This document shows positions 41,883 through 51,493 of a stretch of DNA of 64,000 nt, piece after piece. The notes under the pieces were generated by a model. It did no database searches. It saw only the letters and a list, made by a program, of their open reading frames with translations, and was not told the DNA's origin. A program made the translations under genes and the position numbers. Location: positions 313,195 through 377,194 of the forward strand of contig VCMS01000100.1 in NCBI GenBank assembly GCA_022539475.1, written 5' to 3'. Source of the DNA: Gracilaria domingensis. Taxonomy: Eukaryota; Rhodophyta; Florideophyceae; Gracilariales; Gracilariaceae. Each line of letters opens with the position of its first letter. The first letter of the stretch is position 1.

Positions 41883-42442
41883 CAACAATGCTCTGAACTG
41901 GAAACCCGTCAGTTTCTTGCTGAGTACAAGGGAAGGCTGCTTTTTCGTAACGAATCAGCTTGTGATACTTTTGAAGCTGGACACAGGAAGCGGTGTCACT
42001 GCTTGCAGCGAACATCGATTGTTGGGCTCCACCCAAAGCCCCAATTCGTGTGCTGTAAAGCTACCATTTGAGCTCTTGAAATTCTCGGCTTCTTGTTCAC
42101 CATAACCGTAAACTCTACCCACAAGCCTCTTCCACAGTTCAGAATATTACTGAACTTTTTAACACGGAAAGTTAGGACCCTTCTTTCGCTAGATACAGTG
42201 TCCAGTCGAGAGCTCAGGGTCGCCTGTGCGTTTTACTCTCAATGATAGGCTAAGATGCCAATAAATCAACAGAGAGATACGGAACTGTCTGTGTACTGTT
42301 TCGGTGCCCGCACACAAACACATCCCGTAGAGAAGAACTTCCCGCAGTAGGCGAAAGAAAAGACAAAACAATGATAGACATGATTTGCAGATCCCGTCAA
42401 AGTTTTTGGCCCAGGAGAAAGAGCTACATCTAAAACGGTGAG

Positions 42443-42498
42443 CTCTCCCACTACTTCGAAATAAGGAGTAGAGGACCATACTAAAGAAGAAGAAAGAA
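42443..42498 (+). repeat. Dispersed repeat, copy 2 (probable retroelement 3' tail)
   Basis: Matches 23537-23590 (cactacttcgaaataaggag ... ctaaagaagaagaaagaa) in the same orientation with a handful of substitutions and a one-base shift. No coding remnant was recognised directly upstream of this copy, as expected for a strongly 5'-truncated insertion. Confidence 0.7.
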
Positions 42499-42831
42499 GG
42501 GAACTGCCTATGACGTATTCTAATTGACGTACAGAGTACAATACAGGATGCATCCTAAGGATACCATTACTTCAGGTACCAAAGGTAGTAAGGATACTTG
42601 CAATAAAGCGAGAGGCACTTCAAGGGTTGACAAAGGCTTCACTGCCATCTTGTAGATTCCACACACAGCGGCATGCGAGCTCTGGAGGTCTTGCGAAAAA
42701 ACTGGCGAGAAGCGCAAGGTAGAGAGTGATACAACAAAAGGTATTTGATGAGCAGCAATTCACTCTCTCTGTGCATTCCAAACCAGTTGCGCTCCCGCCT
42801 GCTCGACCTGGCGCTCACGGTCAGCAAACTC

Positions 42832-43920
42832 TCACAGACGTTTGGAAGCCCAGAAAACCATATCCTCCATGACCATATCCCTCTTCTCAGCTAGTAAGTC
42901 ATGCACACCTCCATCATACAATCGAACAGTCTTATCGCTGCTTCCGATACGGTCATGAAAATCAATAGTGCCCTTAGCATTCGTTACGCGATCCCTTCTA
43001 GAATGCGCCACAAAAACAGGCACTCTGAATCGTTCCGCCTCGCTCATAATCTTCTCACAGCTCTTGAGCACTTCATACCCAACTCTAGCGCGCACAGGAC
43101 TGCGAACAACTAGCGGGTCATCTCGAACGTCATAGCCATCATCTTCCTCCTTCTTTACACGCCGTCTGCGGCGATCAAATTTGAGCCGCTGCACCGGTAA
43201 CAACGGCGCAAGCGTCCCCAAGAGCGGCGCAAACAATTTCAAAATCGGCTTTGGGTACACCCGAACGGCCGGCGCGGTGAGCATAACGCCTCTAAACGTG
43301 CCAAACGGAGCGTCTCTAGCCAGGTGGATTGCGACGGCACCGCCCAATGAATGCGCCAGGATGAAGCTCGGAAGCGTGGAAAGCCGTCTCGGCAGTCGTT
43401 CTTTTGCGTGTTGAATGGTGTGTCGTGCATCATCCACATAGTGCTGCATAGACGAAGTGTATGCTCTGTAGCCATCTGAGCGTCCATGACCATGAAAATC
43501 ATGTGCAATGACCACATATCCCGCATCCACCCACGCCCTCGCCACGCGCGTATACTTGTTCGAATGGTCATTCAAGCCGTGTATGATGTAGACAATTCCG
43601 CGTTCTCGCTTACGAGGGAAGAAGCGCGCCCAGAACGAACGGCGTTGCAGACGCGGTCTCCACGTCTGCACGAAGATGCGCTGTCCGCGCGAATTGAGCA
43701 CGTAGTACGCGCTGTGATCGGCCCACTCGTCGACGCGCCAGCCAACGGTGGCATGGCGCGCGTGCGAGCGAGGCTGAGGAAGCGGGCACGCCAGCACGCC
43801 GGGCGGCGGCGAAGGGCGGGTGGCGACCGGCGACGGCAGCAAGGGCTGCGTGAAGGACGGCGAGCGACCGGACGGGACGCGGTGCCCCGTGGGAAACAGC
43901 CAGCTGAGCGCCGCCTCCAT
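42832..43920 (-). CDS. Monoacylglycerol lipase-like serine hydrolase
   Basis: An alpha/beta hydrolase of the Hydrolase_4 (monoglyceride lipase/lysophospholipase) family. The start at 43920 (MEAALSWLFPTG) gives 362 residues; the longer frame runs through GC-rich promoter-like DNA. The family oxyanion motif is IIHGLNDHSNKY. The strand VVIAHDFHGHGRSDG is typical of the family. The nucleophile elbow is ILAHSLGGAVA (GxSxG variant AHSLG, near residue 190). The Asp is in AHSRRDRVTN and the His in YDGGVHDLL near the C-terminus, so the triad is complete. An Arg/Lys-rich insert (RRRRRVKKEEDD) occurs in the lid region. The substrate cannot be told from sequence: monoacylglycerols, lysophospholipids or other esters. 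Confidence 0.85.
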   Translation of the reverse strand: MEAALSWLFPTGHRVPSGRSPSFTQPLLPSPVATRPSPPPGVLACPLPQPRSHARHATVGWRVDEWADHSAYYVLNSRGQRIFVQTWRPRLQRRSFWARFFPRKRERGIVYIIHGLNDHSNKYTRVARAWVDAGYVVIAHDFHGHGRSDGYRAYTSSMQHYVDDARHTIQHAKERLPRRLSTLPSFILAHSLGGAVAIHLARDAPFGTFRGVMLTAPAVRVYPKPILKLFAPLLGTLAPLLPVQRLKFDRRRRRVKKEEDDGYDVRDDPLVVRSPVRARVGYEVLKSCEKIMSEAERFRVPVFVAHSRRDRVTNAKGTIDFHDRIGSSDKTVRLYDGGVHDLLAEKRDMVMEDMVFWASKRL

Positions 43921-44447
43921 GGCGGGGCTTCGGCAGCGAGGCGGGGTCTCGGCTCGGCGGAAGCGAAGGCGCGATGCGGAGCGCACGGGGGAAGGGGACG
44001 GGGGTGGGTTGTGGAGGTGATGGCAGACGGGCGTCGGGCGTCGAGCGTCGAGCGTCGAGCGTCGAGCGTGGGAGCTCGGCTGGGGTGCGTGGGGTGCGGC
44101 TCGACCGCGAGGGCGTGTCTGTTCGGTAAGTTGCGGCGTGAACGCGCCGATCGTGGTGGCGGAATGCCACGTCGGCGCCAATGGAAACTCGCGATCTGCC
44201 GGATACCGCCTTGTTTTCGGGCACGGTCTTGCACGATTTAATTACAAATTACATCGGACCAATTGCGCGCTCGCACTGGCCAGCAACAGAGATGTTCTAA
44301 CTCCATTTTGGGTCCTGGACTCCTGTCCTATACACAGCACAGCTGAAATCGCTATATCTAGCTAGAAATGACCGTACTACTATACAAAAGTTAGGAAGCA
44401 TGTACCCCTGTATATGTGTTCGGTGCTGGGGCTACAAACACAAGCGC
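43921..44447. other. GC-rich 5' region and intergenic space
   Basis: This is the probable promoter of the hydrolase, then the 3' side of the NDR kinase gene. It includes a tandem (gtcgagc)n heptamer repeat at 44037-44068. No gene is supported. Confidence 0.5.
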
Positions 44448-45968
44448 CTACTCTTGAAGGTCCGGGTTTTCAAACAGCGAGGACGTCAGACCTCCGCGGC
44501 GGCCAGCAGGAGCCTCGCTCGGGTTATATCGCTTGAACGTGAAACCAATGAACTCCTCTGCCTGTGGCTCTTTGATGTACGACGGCCGCGTAGAAGCTTT
44601 GTCTTGAGTAGCCCCGTTCTGTGGCAATGGCTTGTGTTCTTCAAAATAGCGAGTATCAGTAGGCCCTCGCAACTCCGGCAGAAACGGAGGTTTCATGGAA
44701 GAAAGCCTGTCCCATTTGATTCCTTCAAAGAACGGGTGATCCCGGAAGTCTTCGATGCCGTTCTTCGCGCCCAGTCGCTGTTTGGCGTCGCACACCAAAG
44801 ATTGAATCAGATTTATGGCCGCCCAGCTCAGCTTTGCTTCCTGCGGAAATCGCAGCGTCTCACGCCAGTTTAGAATTTTGCGGCATGTCTTGAGAGCATC
44901 TTCCGCATAGAATGGAGGATATCCCACCAGCATTTCGAACAGAACAACGCCGAGACTCCAATAATCGCACTCCTTATTATATCCTCGCTTCATCAAAACC
45001 TCGCACGAAATGTAATCCGGACTGCCGTACATGATGGAAGAAAACAGCAAAGCTTAGGTCAGTATGTCTAGATATGGGCGGCAGTCGCATTCGCTGCGAT
45101 CAAGCAGCAAGAATACTTACGTCCCAACAGTAGAGAACGCTTGCTTTCTAGCATTTCGTCTCCACGCTGCGGCTCGTTCGGTCATGGACAGCTCATTGAG
45201 GGTGGAATGAGATTCCCTCCCCGAGCTGTCAACATTTGACATTGGCAACGCATCCACATCCACATTAAAGCTCTTGCAGAGTCCAAAATCGCTGAGCTTC
45301 AGATGGCCGTCTTTGTCAACGAGCATATTATCCGGTTTTACATCTCGGTGAATAAAACCGAGCTTATGGATGGTGTCGATCGCGACAATCATTTCGGCGA
45401 CGTAGAAGCGAGCTTCATCTTCCGTGAGAGTGTCGCGTTCGATAAGCAGAGTCATTAGATCGCCGCCCGGGAGAAACTCCATAACAAGGTAGAGATAGTC
45501 CTTGTTTTGAAAGGCGTAACAAAGCTGACATATGAAGGGGTGATTGGCTGCCACAAGCACATGACGCTCCGACCACGCATGATTCACCTGTTCCTTCCGA
45601 CGCATGTCAGCCTTTCGAAGCTTCTTCATCGCGTAGTAGTTTGAATTCTTCTTATGCTGCACAAGGATGACCTCGCCAAACGCACCGCGGCCAATGATGC
45701 TAATCATGTCAAAGTCAGACTCTGACATGGGGCGACGACGCTCTCGCAAAAAGGCCATCTCGCGTTGCACGTGCTGCTTGCGCATGCGGTCCTTCTCGGC
45801 GTCCCTGACGGACATGGTCGCAAGCCTTTCCTCCAGCTCATGTGCGCGCTTCTTCGCCGCCTCGCGCTCCTGCGACAGCGTGGAAAACAGAATCTCGATC
45901 TTGCGCTTGGCGAGCTCCGCCTTGCTTGCGTTGCGCAACGCAGACGGACCGGACACGGCGTCGGCCAT
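44448..45968 (-). CDS. NDR-family AGC protein kinase, two exons
   Basis: NDR/STK38-type kinases act with MOB proteins downstream of Hippo/MST-like kinases in growth, polarity and division. Exon 1 is 45968-45121 and exon 2 is 45021-44448; the 99-base intron (phase 2, GTAAGT) splits the activation segment, and splicing restores AFSTVGTPDYIS. The start at 45968 (MADAVSGPS) gives 473 residues, as in human STK38. An N-terminal helical MOB-binding region with LSQEREAAKKRAHELEERL is followed by the kinase domain: GRGAFGEV, YYAMKKL, FIHRDVKPDN and LSDFGLCKS. The long insert between DFG and the activation loop is typical of NDR, and its basic RRNARKQAF matches the auto-inhibitory stretch. The hydrophobic motif is FIGFTFKRY. 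The call is secure at family level. Confidence 0.95.
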
Positions 45969-46344
45969 ACGGAGAAGTTGTGCGCGCGACTGACGACGAA
46001 AACAAGAACGAGCCCGGACAAAGCGCGAGCGCGGCGAGACCGAAGCAGCGGGGGTGACGGCAGCCGACAGAGGCGAGGCGCGCAGAAGCGCGGGCGCCAA
46101 GTTGGAATGGCTGATTGTGAGGAGACGTGGCGCGGTTGACTTGACGGTCACGAGCGCTTTGGGGTCACATTTGGCTCCCGCCGCGATTGGCTCGCGGAGC
46201 AATCGAGTCTTCTCGAACGCAGCATCACACAGCGCTCGCTTCGTGCACGGCCCACGCGTCACGTCACGCGTGACGCGTTTGTCGACGAGCGCCAAGCAGC
46301 GCAAGTCGATGCGTCGTCGCGCATCGCCCGCCATCTCGCGCCCA
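45969..46344. promoter_or_regulatory. Bidirectional promoter region NDR kinase / PGP synthase
   Basis: Fewer than 380 bases separate the two chosen starts, so both promoters must lie here. The most striking element is at 46262-46275, a perfect 14-base palindrome cgtcacgcgtgacg containing two inverted TGACG half-sites, with a further acgtca immediately before it. TGACG cores are bound by bZIP factors in many eukaryotes; a role here is inference. Confidence 0.5.
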
Positions 46345-47088
46345 ATGGCCGGCGCCTTCCCGTCGCCATCCGCGCCCCCGTGTCTCGCAATGCTTACCGT
46401 CTCCGCCTTTGCGCCGGCCGTGCCGCTCAGCGTCTCGCGGCTGCGGCGGGCTGGTCCCGGCTGTCGTCGCTGCTCTTGTCGGCGCTCCGTCCTTCGTCAT
46501 GCCGTGCCGCCGCTTGCGACCGCGCCGCTCAAAAAGGCCGACGTGCCCATGCTGCTGACCTATGCGCGCGTGGCAGCCGTGCCGGTGCTGGCCACCGTCC
46601 GATTGTCGCCGCCCTTCCCGCACCAGTGTCTGATTTCCGCTGCGCTGTTTGCGCTCGCTTCCTTCACCGACTTTCTCGATGGATATCTCGCGCGCCGCTG
46701 GCAGGTCGTGTCCGATCTCGGAACGTTTCTCGACCCTGTGGCCGATAAGCTCATGGTCGCCGTCGCTCTCACCGTCATCACCGCGCGTCTTCCGCACCCG
46801 CTTATCGTGGGCTCTACCGCGGTGATTGTATGCCGGGAGATTTTCGTCAGCGCCCTCAGGGAATGGATGGCAATCCTCGACAAGAGTGCGCAGGTCAAGG
46901 TCAGCATCTGGGGCAAATTGAAGACAGCAACGCAGATGATATCGATAACTCTACTACTCGCTGCCTTAACCACCCAAGTCTGGTACGCCAAGCTGGGAGT
47001 CTTTATGCTACTCACCTCCGCTACCCTGGCCGTAACATCAGCAACAGAATACGTGCAGAGCGCCATACGTGCCGTACATAATCCGTAA
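46345..47088 (+). CDS. Phosphatidylglycerophosphate synthase, organelle-targeted
   Basis: It catalyses CDP-diacylglycerol plus glycerol-3-phosphate to phosphatidylglycerophosphate, the first step to phosphatidylglycerol (thylakoid) and cardiolipin (mitochondria). Start 46345 (MAGAFPSP) gives 247 residues; 46309 would add 12. The first 70 residues are rich in Ala, Arg, Ser and Pro without acidic residues, a transit peptide. The CDP-alcohol phosphotransferase signature D-G-x2-A-R-x8-G-x3-D-x3-D is complete in LDGYLARRW ... SDLGTFLDPVADK. Several membrane helices follow, including MVAVALTVITARL, LIVGSTAVIVC and MISITLLLAAL. The bacterial PgsA-like sequence argues for a plastid or mitochondrial enzyme; which one cannot be decided by eye. 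Confidence 0.92.
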   Translation: MAGAFPSPSAPPCLAMLTVSAFAPAVPLSVSRLRRAGPGCRRCSCRRSVLRHAVPPLATAPLKKADVPMLLTYARVAAVPVLATVRLSPPFPHQCLISAALFALASFTDFLDGYLARRWQVVSDLGTFLDPVADKLMVAVALTVITARLPHPLIVGSTAVIVCREIFVSALREWMAILDKSAQVKVSIWGKLKTATQMISITLLLAALTTQVWYAKLGVFMLLTSATLAVTSATEYVQSAIRAVHNP

Positions 47089-47503
47089 CACAACGAGCAT
47101 CGCTGACTGTGAGCGTGCCGCGCGCTACCGACTACTGCGTGCGCACGTACGTATCATGATGTGGATATCCATGCAGTCAAGCTATTCGTTATGCGTTTGT
47201 CTTGTGCATAACGGCGTCTCGCTCAGTATGCTATCTTCGTACCTCTTCCGGCCCCAACTCTCTTTCCGGACGCGTTTCTTATTCTTGTGACACTTGCCAA
47301 ATATGCTCCCGCGATTTACATTGCATCGGTTTCGCAGTCGTTGACCTGCACCTGCTGGCTCCTATGAACAATATCTCTTTCTGAGCTTGTGAACAACTCT
47401 GTTCTTAGTCCTGTCTTCGGCAAAACCTATGAGACAAGTGTGCCCCGGTTGAGTGAATGAAACGCAAAACCATCGCTATGATCTGATTTGAGGTAGCATG
47501 AGT
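47089..47503. other. Convergent intergenic region, no supported gene
   Basis: About 415 bases between the PGP synthase stop and the end of the minus-strand membrane protein gene. No gene or notable repeat is seen. Confidence 0.5.
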
Positions 47504-48500
47504 TCAAGCATACAATAATATGTCTGGTGTGGATGCTTTTGATCGCATATCAACCGCAAGGATCGTCATGAAGAATGCGAAGAAAAACGCAGCTGTATAC
47601 TCAGCAAAAGCCAGCGCTGCAAGCAAAGCAATCTTGACCAGTTTTATCTTGGAAATCGAGAAGGAATCCAACGCAAACCAGAGGCCAACAATCTTGATAA
47701 CACAAACTGCCTGCCCAGTAAGACAAATAGGTCTCAAAATGACGATAAGTCGTGAAGCCCACATCTTGACACGCTGCACAATTGCGACCGAACATGTGCG
47801 TTGATGGCGCGTCCGCTCTCGGCGTACTGGATTCAGTCCCCTCGCCGAGCTGAAGGGGAAGATGTGGATGTATGCGATCTGGCATGTGCTGAAGCTTCAA
47901 AAAGTACCAAATCAGGAAACACATGGCTATGGACCACGTGGTGCATAGCACGTATGTGCCGAGTTTGAGTAGCTGCGGGCGTCGAATGACAAGCCTCGGA
48001 AACGAAGAAATGCCGAGATGCTGGAGCACGGCGTACGCGAGCACCGCGCTAAGCAGAAGAATTAGAAGAGCAGGCAGAGGGGAAATCCTCGAAAAACGGC
48101 GCTTGGGGGTTGGCAGTTTTGCGACGACGGGCGAAAGATCATCGTCGCTCATGTGAACATGGTCAATGGGGTGGGTGTGAGAAGGAGAGTGTTGCGAAAA
48201 CAGTTGTAAGGCGCGACAGTGTTGGAGCGAGGCGGTGGTGGTAGCGAAGAATAAGGCGGTGGAGGCTGCAAAGGCAATGTGCAAAATTGTGGCCTCTGGT
48301 TGATGCTTGGTTACGTCGGAGAGCAGGGGGAAGAAGTAGGAGCGCGTTGGGCGGAGGAGGAGCGAGAGTGAAACGGCGATGAAGACGCCGATGAAGGTGA
48401 CGAAGGCTGTTAGGCCGGCGAGCTTCCAGGCGTGGAGGGCAGCCCAGCGGGCGAAGTGGCGACGTTGGAAGGGCTCATGTGAGGGTTGTATGATTTGCAT
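47504..48500 (-). CDS. Frag1/DRAM/Sfk1-like six-helix membrane protein, reading frame broken
   Basis: The first frame (48500 down to about 47880) encodes four hydrophobic helices: LTAFVTFIGVFIAVSLSLLL, ILHIAFAASTALFFATTTA, LPALLILLLSAVLAYAVL and VLCTTWSIAMCFLIWYFL. The first loop FFPLLSDVTKHQPEATI resembles the conserved S-D-x4-PE motif of the family. The last two helices are in a different frame from about 47880 to 47504 (RLIVILRPICLTGQAVCVIK and ALAFAEYTAAFFFAFFMTI, the latter with the family AE[YW] feature). I could not find a good GT-AG intron that joins the frames, so either a non-standard or misjudged intron, a sequencing indel or a true frameshift is present. Family members are endomembrane or plasma-membrane proteins linked to GPI-anchor, lipid and autophagy functions. 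Confidence 0.55.
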
Positions 48501-49470
48501 GGGGTGTTGGGCGCGTTGCGAGGGTGGGACATGGGCTACGGGTGAAGGCAGGGTGGCGCTTTTTTGCGCAGGGTTCTGTGGCTCGCGCGCGTGTCGCCGC
48601 GGGGGAGGTGAAGTTAGGCCTGGCGCAGTGAGCGGGGGGGAGGGCGCGGGCGAGACGGCGCGCTGATCTGTCGCGGGGGGTGGGGGGTGGGTGGGGGTGG
48701 GGAGGAAGGGGCAGTTAGTGCGGACGCAGCTGATCGGGCAGAAGCGGAGCGCGCGCGGAGGGCGCGGGGCACCCGGCGCGCGATGGCGGCGAGCCGACGT
48801 GCAACCGAATCGCCGCGGCGCGAGGCGGCGTGCCAGGCAGGCGCTCGTGGCAATGCTGCGTCAGGCGCAGGCAAACGCGCGCCGCCCGCGTGCGCCTCCA
48901 CGCGCGTCGTGACGCCGCCATTTGGCACCGCGTGTCCGAAAACACGCGCCGCCCGCGCGCCACGCGCGCCACGCGCGCCACGCGAGCCACGCGCGCCACG
49001 CGCGCCACGCTGGCCACGCGCGCCACGTGCTGGGCGCGTGGCGCGCGTGGCCACGCCGCGCGCGCGGAGATTGGGGAAGCGCGCGGGCGGCGCAGATCAG
49101 CCGAATCGCAGCTCAGCTCGCTGCTCGCTGGCCGAGCTCGCCCATTGGCTGCGCCGCCGCGGCGCGCCCCAACTCCACGTGCGCCAATGCTCCTGCGCCA
49201 CTCGTCGGCTGTTGCTTGTTGCTGGTGAGCGATCTTCGCTATCTCTTGGCGCCCCGCGCCTGCCGCTGCTGTACCGCGCGCTCCACCCCCCGCACCCCCA
49301 CCGCCCCTTGCCGCCCTCCGCCGCGCCCCGCCCTTCGCCGCGCCACGCCCCTCCCCGCCGCCCGCCCGCGTCTGCCCGCGTTGGTGCCCGCCGCCCGCCG
49401 CCCGCCGCCCGCCGCCACTCCCCGCCTCTACACCCCTCCCGCAGCGCTCTCTCTTTTTGTCGCCCCCGTC
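48501..49470. other. Very GC-rich divergent promoter region with tandem repeats
   Basis: About 970 bases of CpG-dense DNA between the membrane protein and the Rieske gene. It includes the 9-base tandem repeat at 48955-49028 with an inverted partner, and (cccgccg)n at 49386-49415. Long frames stay open on several strands only because GC-rich DNA lacks stops; none encodes a recognisable protein. Confidence 0.6.
48955..49060. repeat. 9-base tandem repeat (CACGCGCGC)n with inverted copy
   Basis: Roughly eight units with slight variation run to 49028. Then tgggcgcgtggcgcgcgtgg follows, the reverse complement of two units, so the array can fold back on itself. It contains many CACG[TC]G-like E-box-type cores. 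Confidence 0.75.
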
Positions 49471-50031
49471 ATGTCGGCCTTCGTTCCCACCACATCGTTC
49501 AAGGGCGTGCAGCTTACAACAGCCGCGTCCAAAAGCGCCGTATGCACGCGTCGCCGCACCGCGCCAGCGCGCGTCGCGCCGTCGATGAAGCAGGAGGCGT
49601 GGGTGCCGCTGCTGGAGACGTCGGAGATCGTGCCCGGCGAGCTCAAGGGCGTCGTGGTGGCCGGCCAACAGATCCTGGTGTCATGCGACTACGACGGACA
49701 GGTGTACGCGTCGGCCAACATCTGCCCGCATCTGGGCACGCCTCTCACCGACGGAAGCATAGGCGACGGCGTGCTGACGTGCACGCAGCACAAGTCGTCG
49801 TGGGATCTTTCCACGGGCGAATTGGCCGGCGAGTGGTGCCCGTTCCCGCCGCTCATCGGCCCGCTTTTGGGCAAGTTGCAGGCCGCTCGTCCGCTCACTG
49901 TGTACGCCGTGCGCGAGAACACGGGACAAATTGAGGCTTTGCTTGACGTTGAGGCCAAGGAAGATTATGAGAAGGAGTACTGGCAGGGGTTGTTGGATGC
50001 CACCGGCAAGGCTACCGGTGGCTACTACTAG
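49471..50031 (+). CDS. Plastid-targeted Rieske [2Fe-2S] protein
   Basis: The start at 49471 (MSAFVPTTSFKG) gives 186 residues; the open frame upstream is GC-rich leader. The first 37 or so residues (Ser/Thr/Ala/Arg-rich, ending TRRRTAPARVAPS) look like a plastid transit peptide. The Rieske cluster-binding motifs are C85-x-H87 (ICPHLGTPL) and C104-x2-H107 (TCTQHKSSWD), spaced as in Rieske ferredoxins and the N-terminal domains of oxygenases. The C-terminal part (PLLGKLQAARPLTVYAVREN) completes the beta sandwich, followed by a Glu-rich helix. There is no membrane helix and no oxygenase domain, so it is not the cytochrome b6f subunit. A soluble electron carrier in the stroma is likely; its partner is unknown. 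Confidence 0.85.
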   Translation: MSAFVPTTSFKGVQLTTAASKSAVCTRRRTAPARVAPSMKQEAWVPLLETSEIVPGELKGVVVAGQQILVSCDYDGQVYASANICPHLGTPLTDGSIGDGVLTCTQHKSSWDLSTGELAGEWCPFPPLIGPLLGKLQAARPLTVYAVRENTGQIEALLDVEAKEDYEKEYWQGLLDATGKATGGYY

Positions 50032-51493
50032 TCTTTTAACAGTTTTCTGGCCTTGTTGCAGCGCTGCGCGCTGTTGTTTCTGACAGATTCAACACGCGTG
50101 CGCGCCCACACACTTTGTAGATGCTTGTGTTTGTCCCTCGTGCTCAGTGGTAAACGTGAACGACCGAGATTTGGCCAGGCTGCTTGTTGATGCGCGCGGT
50201 TGGCCGCTGAATCGTTGTGGCCTCACTTGCAGCGCCAATTGAGCGATAGTGCGCAGCTGACAGACAGACGCGCGCATCTGCTGGCAATCGCTGCCACGCC
50301 AACATGCTTGTGATGCGCTGCGAGAGCGGGCCAGCGGCATGTAAGTTACATAGCTGTGTTGTGCTAACTCCGCCTTCATCGCCAACGCAAGTGGGCGTGC
50401 CAAGAGGCAAAGCGGCGCAGATTGTATGGCGCAGGGCCATGGCATGCTAAATATGCACTCCGCAGTGCTGCCAGGTGGGCGCTGGGCGCATCGGTGGTAC
50501 CGTTGTACTGGCGTGCGTGCTGCCGTGGATCAGGCGGGTATCACACGAATCTCGCGCAGCATGTAATATACCTTCATAGACACGGTGAAGTTACTTGGCA
50601 AAGAGCGATGCGGCACCGTCGCCACGGATCGCGTCACCGCCGCTGCCCGAGCGGCGCGCCGCATCAAGCAATATCGGCCGCCGGCGCGCGGAAGCGGCGC
50701 GGCGGCGCCAACACGCGGCGCCGAAGCGCCGTCGCCACACAGCGCGCGCGCGCGCCGGCGCTCGCCGCCGCCACCGGCGCGCCACGCCCGCGGCACGCGC
50801 GCGCGCGCGGCGCGCTGGCGCGCGCGTCGCGCGAGCGGCGCCAATGGCGCGCCGCCACGTTGCGAAATTCACGCGCGCCCCGCGCGCGGCGGCGTCGACG
50901 CGCGCCAATGCGCAGGCGCATCGCGCCCGCGTCGCGCTCGCCTCCGCGCTGAGCAGCCGCGCGCTGCGCGCCGCCCGCGCCTTGACCGCCAGCGCCGCGC
51001 CCTTCGCCACCGCCCCCCGCCCCCCCCCCCCCCGCCGCTCCGTGCGCGCTCCCTCCCCGCCCCGCCCCTCACACCCCCCCTCCCCCCGCTCCGCTCTCAT
51101 CGCGAGATTAATCCCACGTCGCCCCACACTCAGCCCTCCCCCCCCCCTCTTCTCCGTCAACGCTTCCTAGTGTCCCCAAATCCTCCGCCTTCCACACCCC
51201 CCCCACTCCCCTCCACTCCTCTGCACCCCCCCCTCAACTCCCGACCCCCCCCATTCCACTGCCACCATTCCTCCCTCCGCTTCCCCCCCTCTTTTTCGCC
51301 CCGCCCCTTCCCCTCCCCTCCTTTCTTCGTCTCACCCCTCCCGCTCATTGCCTATCCCCCGCGCCCTGCATCGTCGCGCCTCGGCGCGTCAGGCGCCTTC
51401 GCGCTCCGCCCGTCGCTCTTCGCCGCCTACGCGCCCCGCCGCTCCGCGCGCTCATAACCTTACACCCGTCCTACTCCGCCCCACTCTCCCGCC
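50032..51493. other. GC-rich intergenic region upstream of SDR gene
   Basis: About 1.46 kb. From 50600 to 51480 the DNA is extremely GC-rich, first CpG-rich (many gcgcgcg runs), then strongly C-biased on this strand (51000-51480, with several runs of 6-10 C). Frames are open everywhere but of low complexity. It appears to be a promoter and leader, not coding. Confidence 0.55.

Larger units (their letters stand above)
38703..42831. other. Gene-poor region with retroelement relics and repeats
   Basis: More than 4 kb without an intact gene. It holds two decayed non-LTR retrotransposon 3' ends in opposite orientations (39914-40356 minus, 41247-41825 plus), an (AG)18 microsatellite, an imperfect palindrome at 41016-41064 and a second copy of the dispersed retroelement tail. 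All other frames are short. Confidence 0.7.

Noticed and set aside
43486-44241. 251-codon plus-strand frame opposite the hydrolase gene
   Set aside because: Antisense frame through a GC-rich gene start; Arg/Ala/Gly-rich with no motif.
48687-49934. 415-codon plus-strand frame overlapping the Rieske gene
   Set aside because: Runs in another frame across the CpG-rich promoter and the Rieske coding region; only the Rieske frame carries conserved motifs.
50585-51457. 290-codon Pro/Arg/Ala-rich frame upstream of the SDR
   Set aside because: Very biased DNA stays open in several frames on both strands; no conserved segment, more likely promoter or leader.
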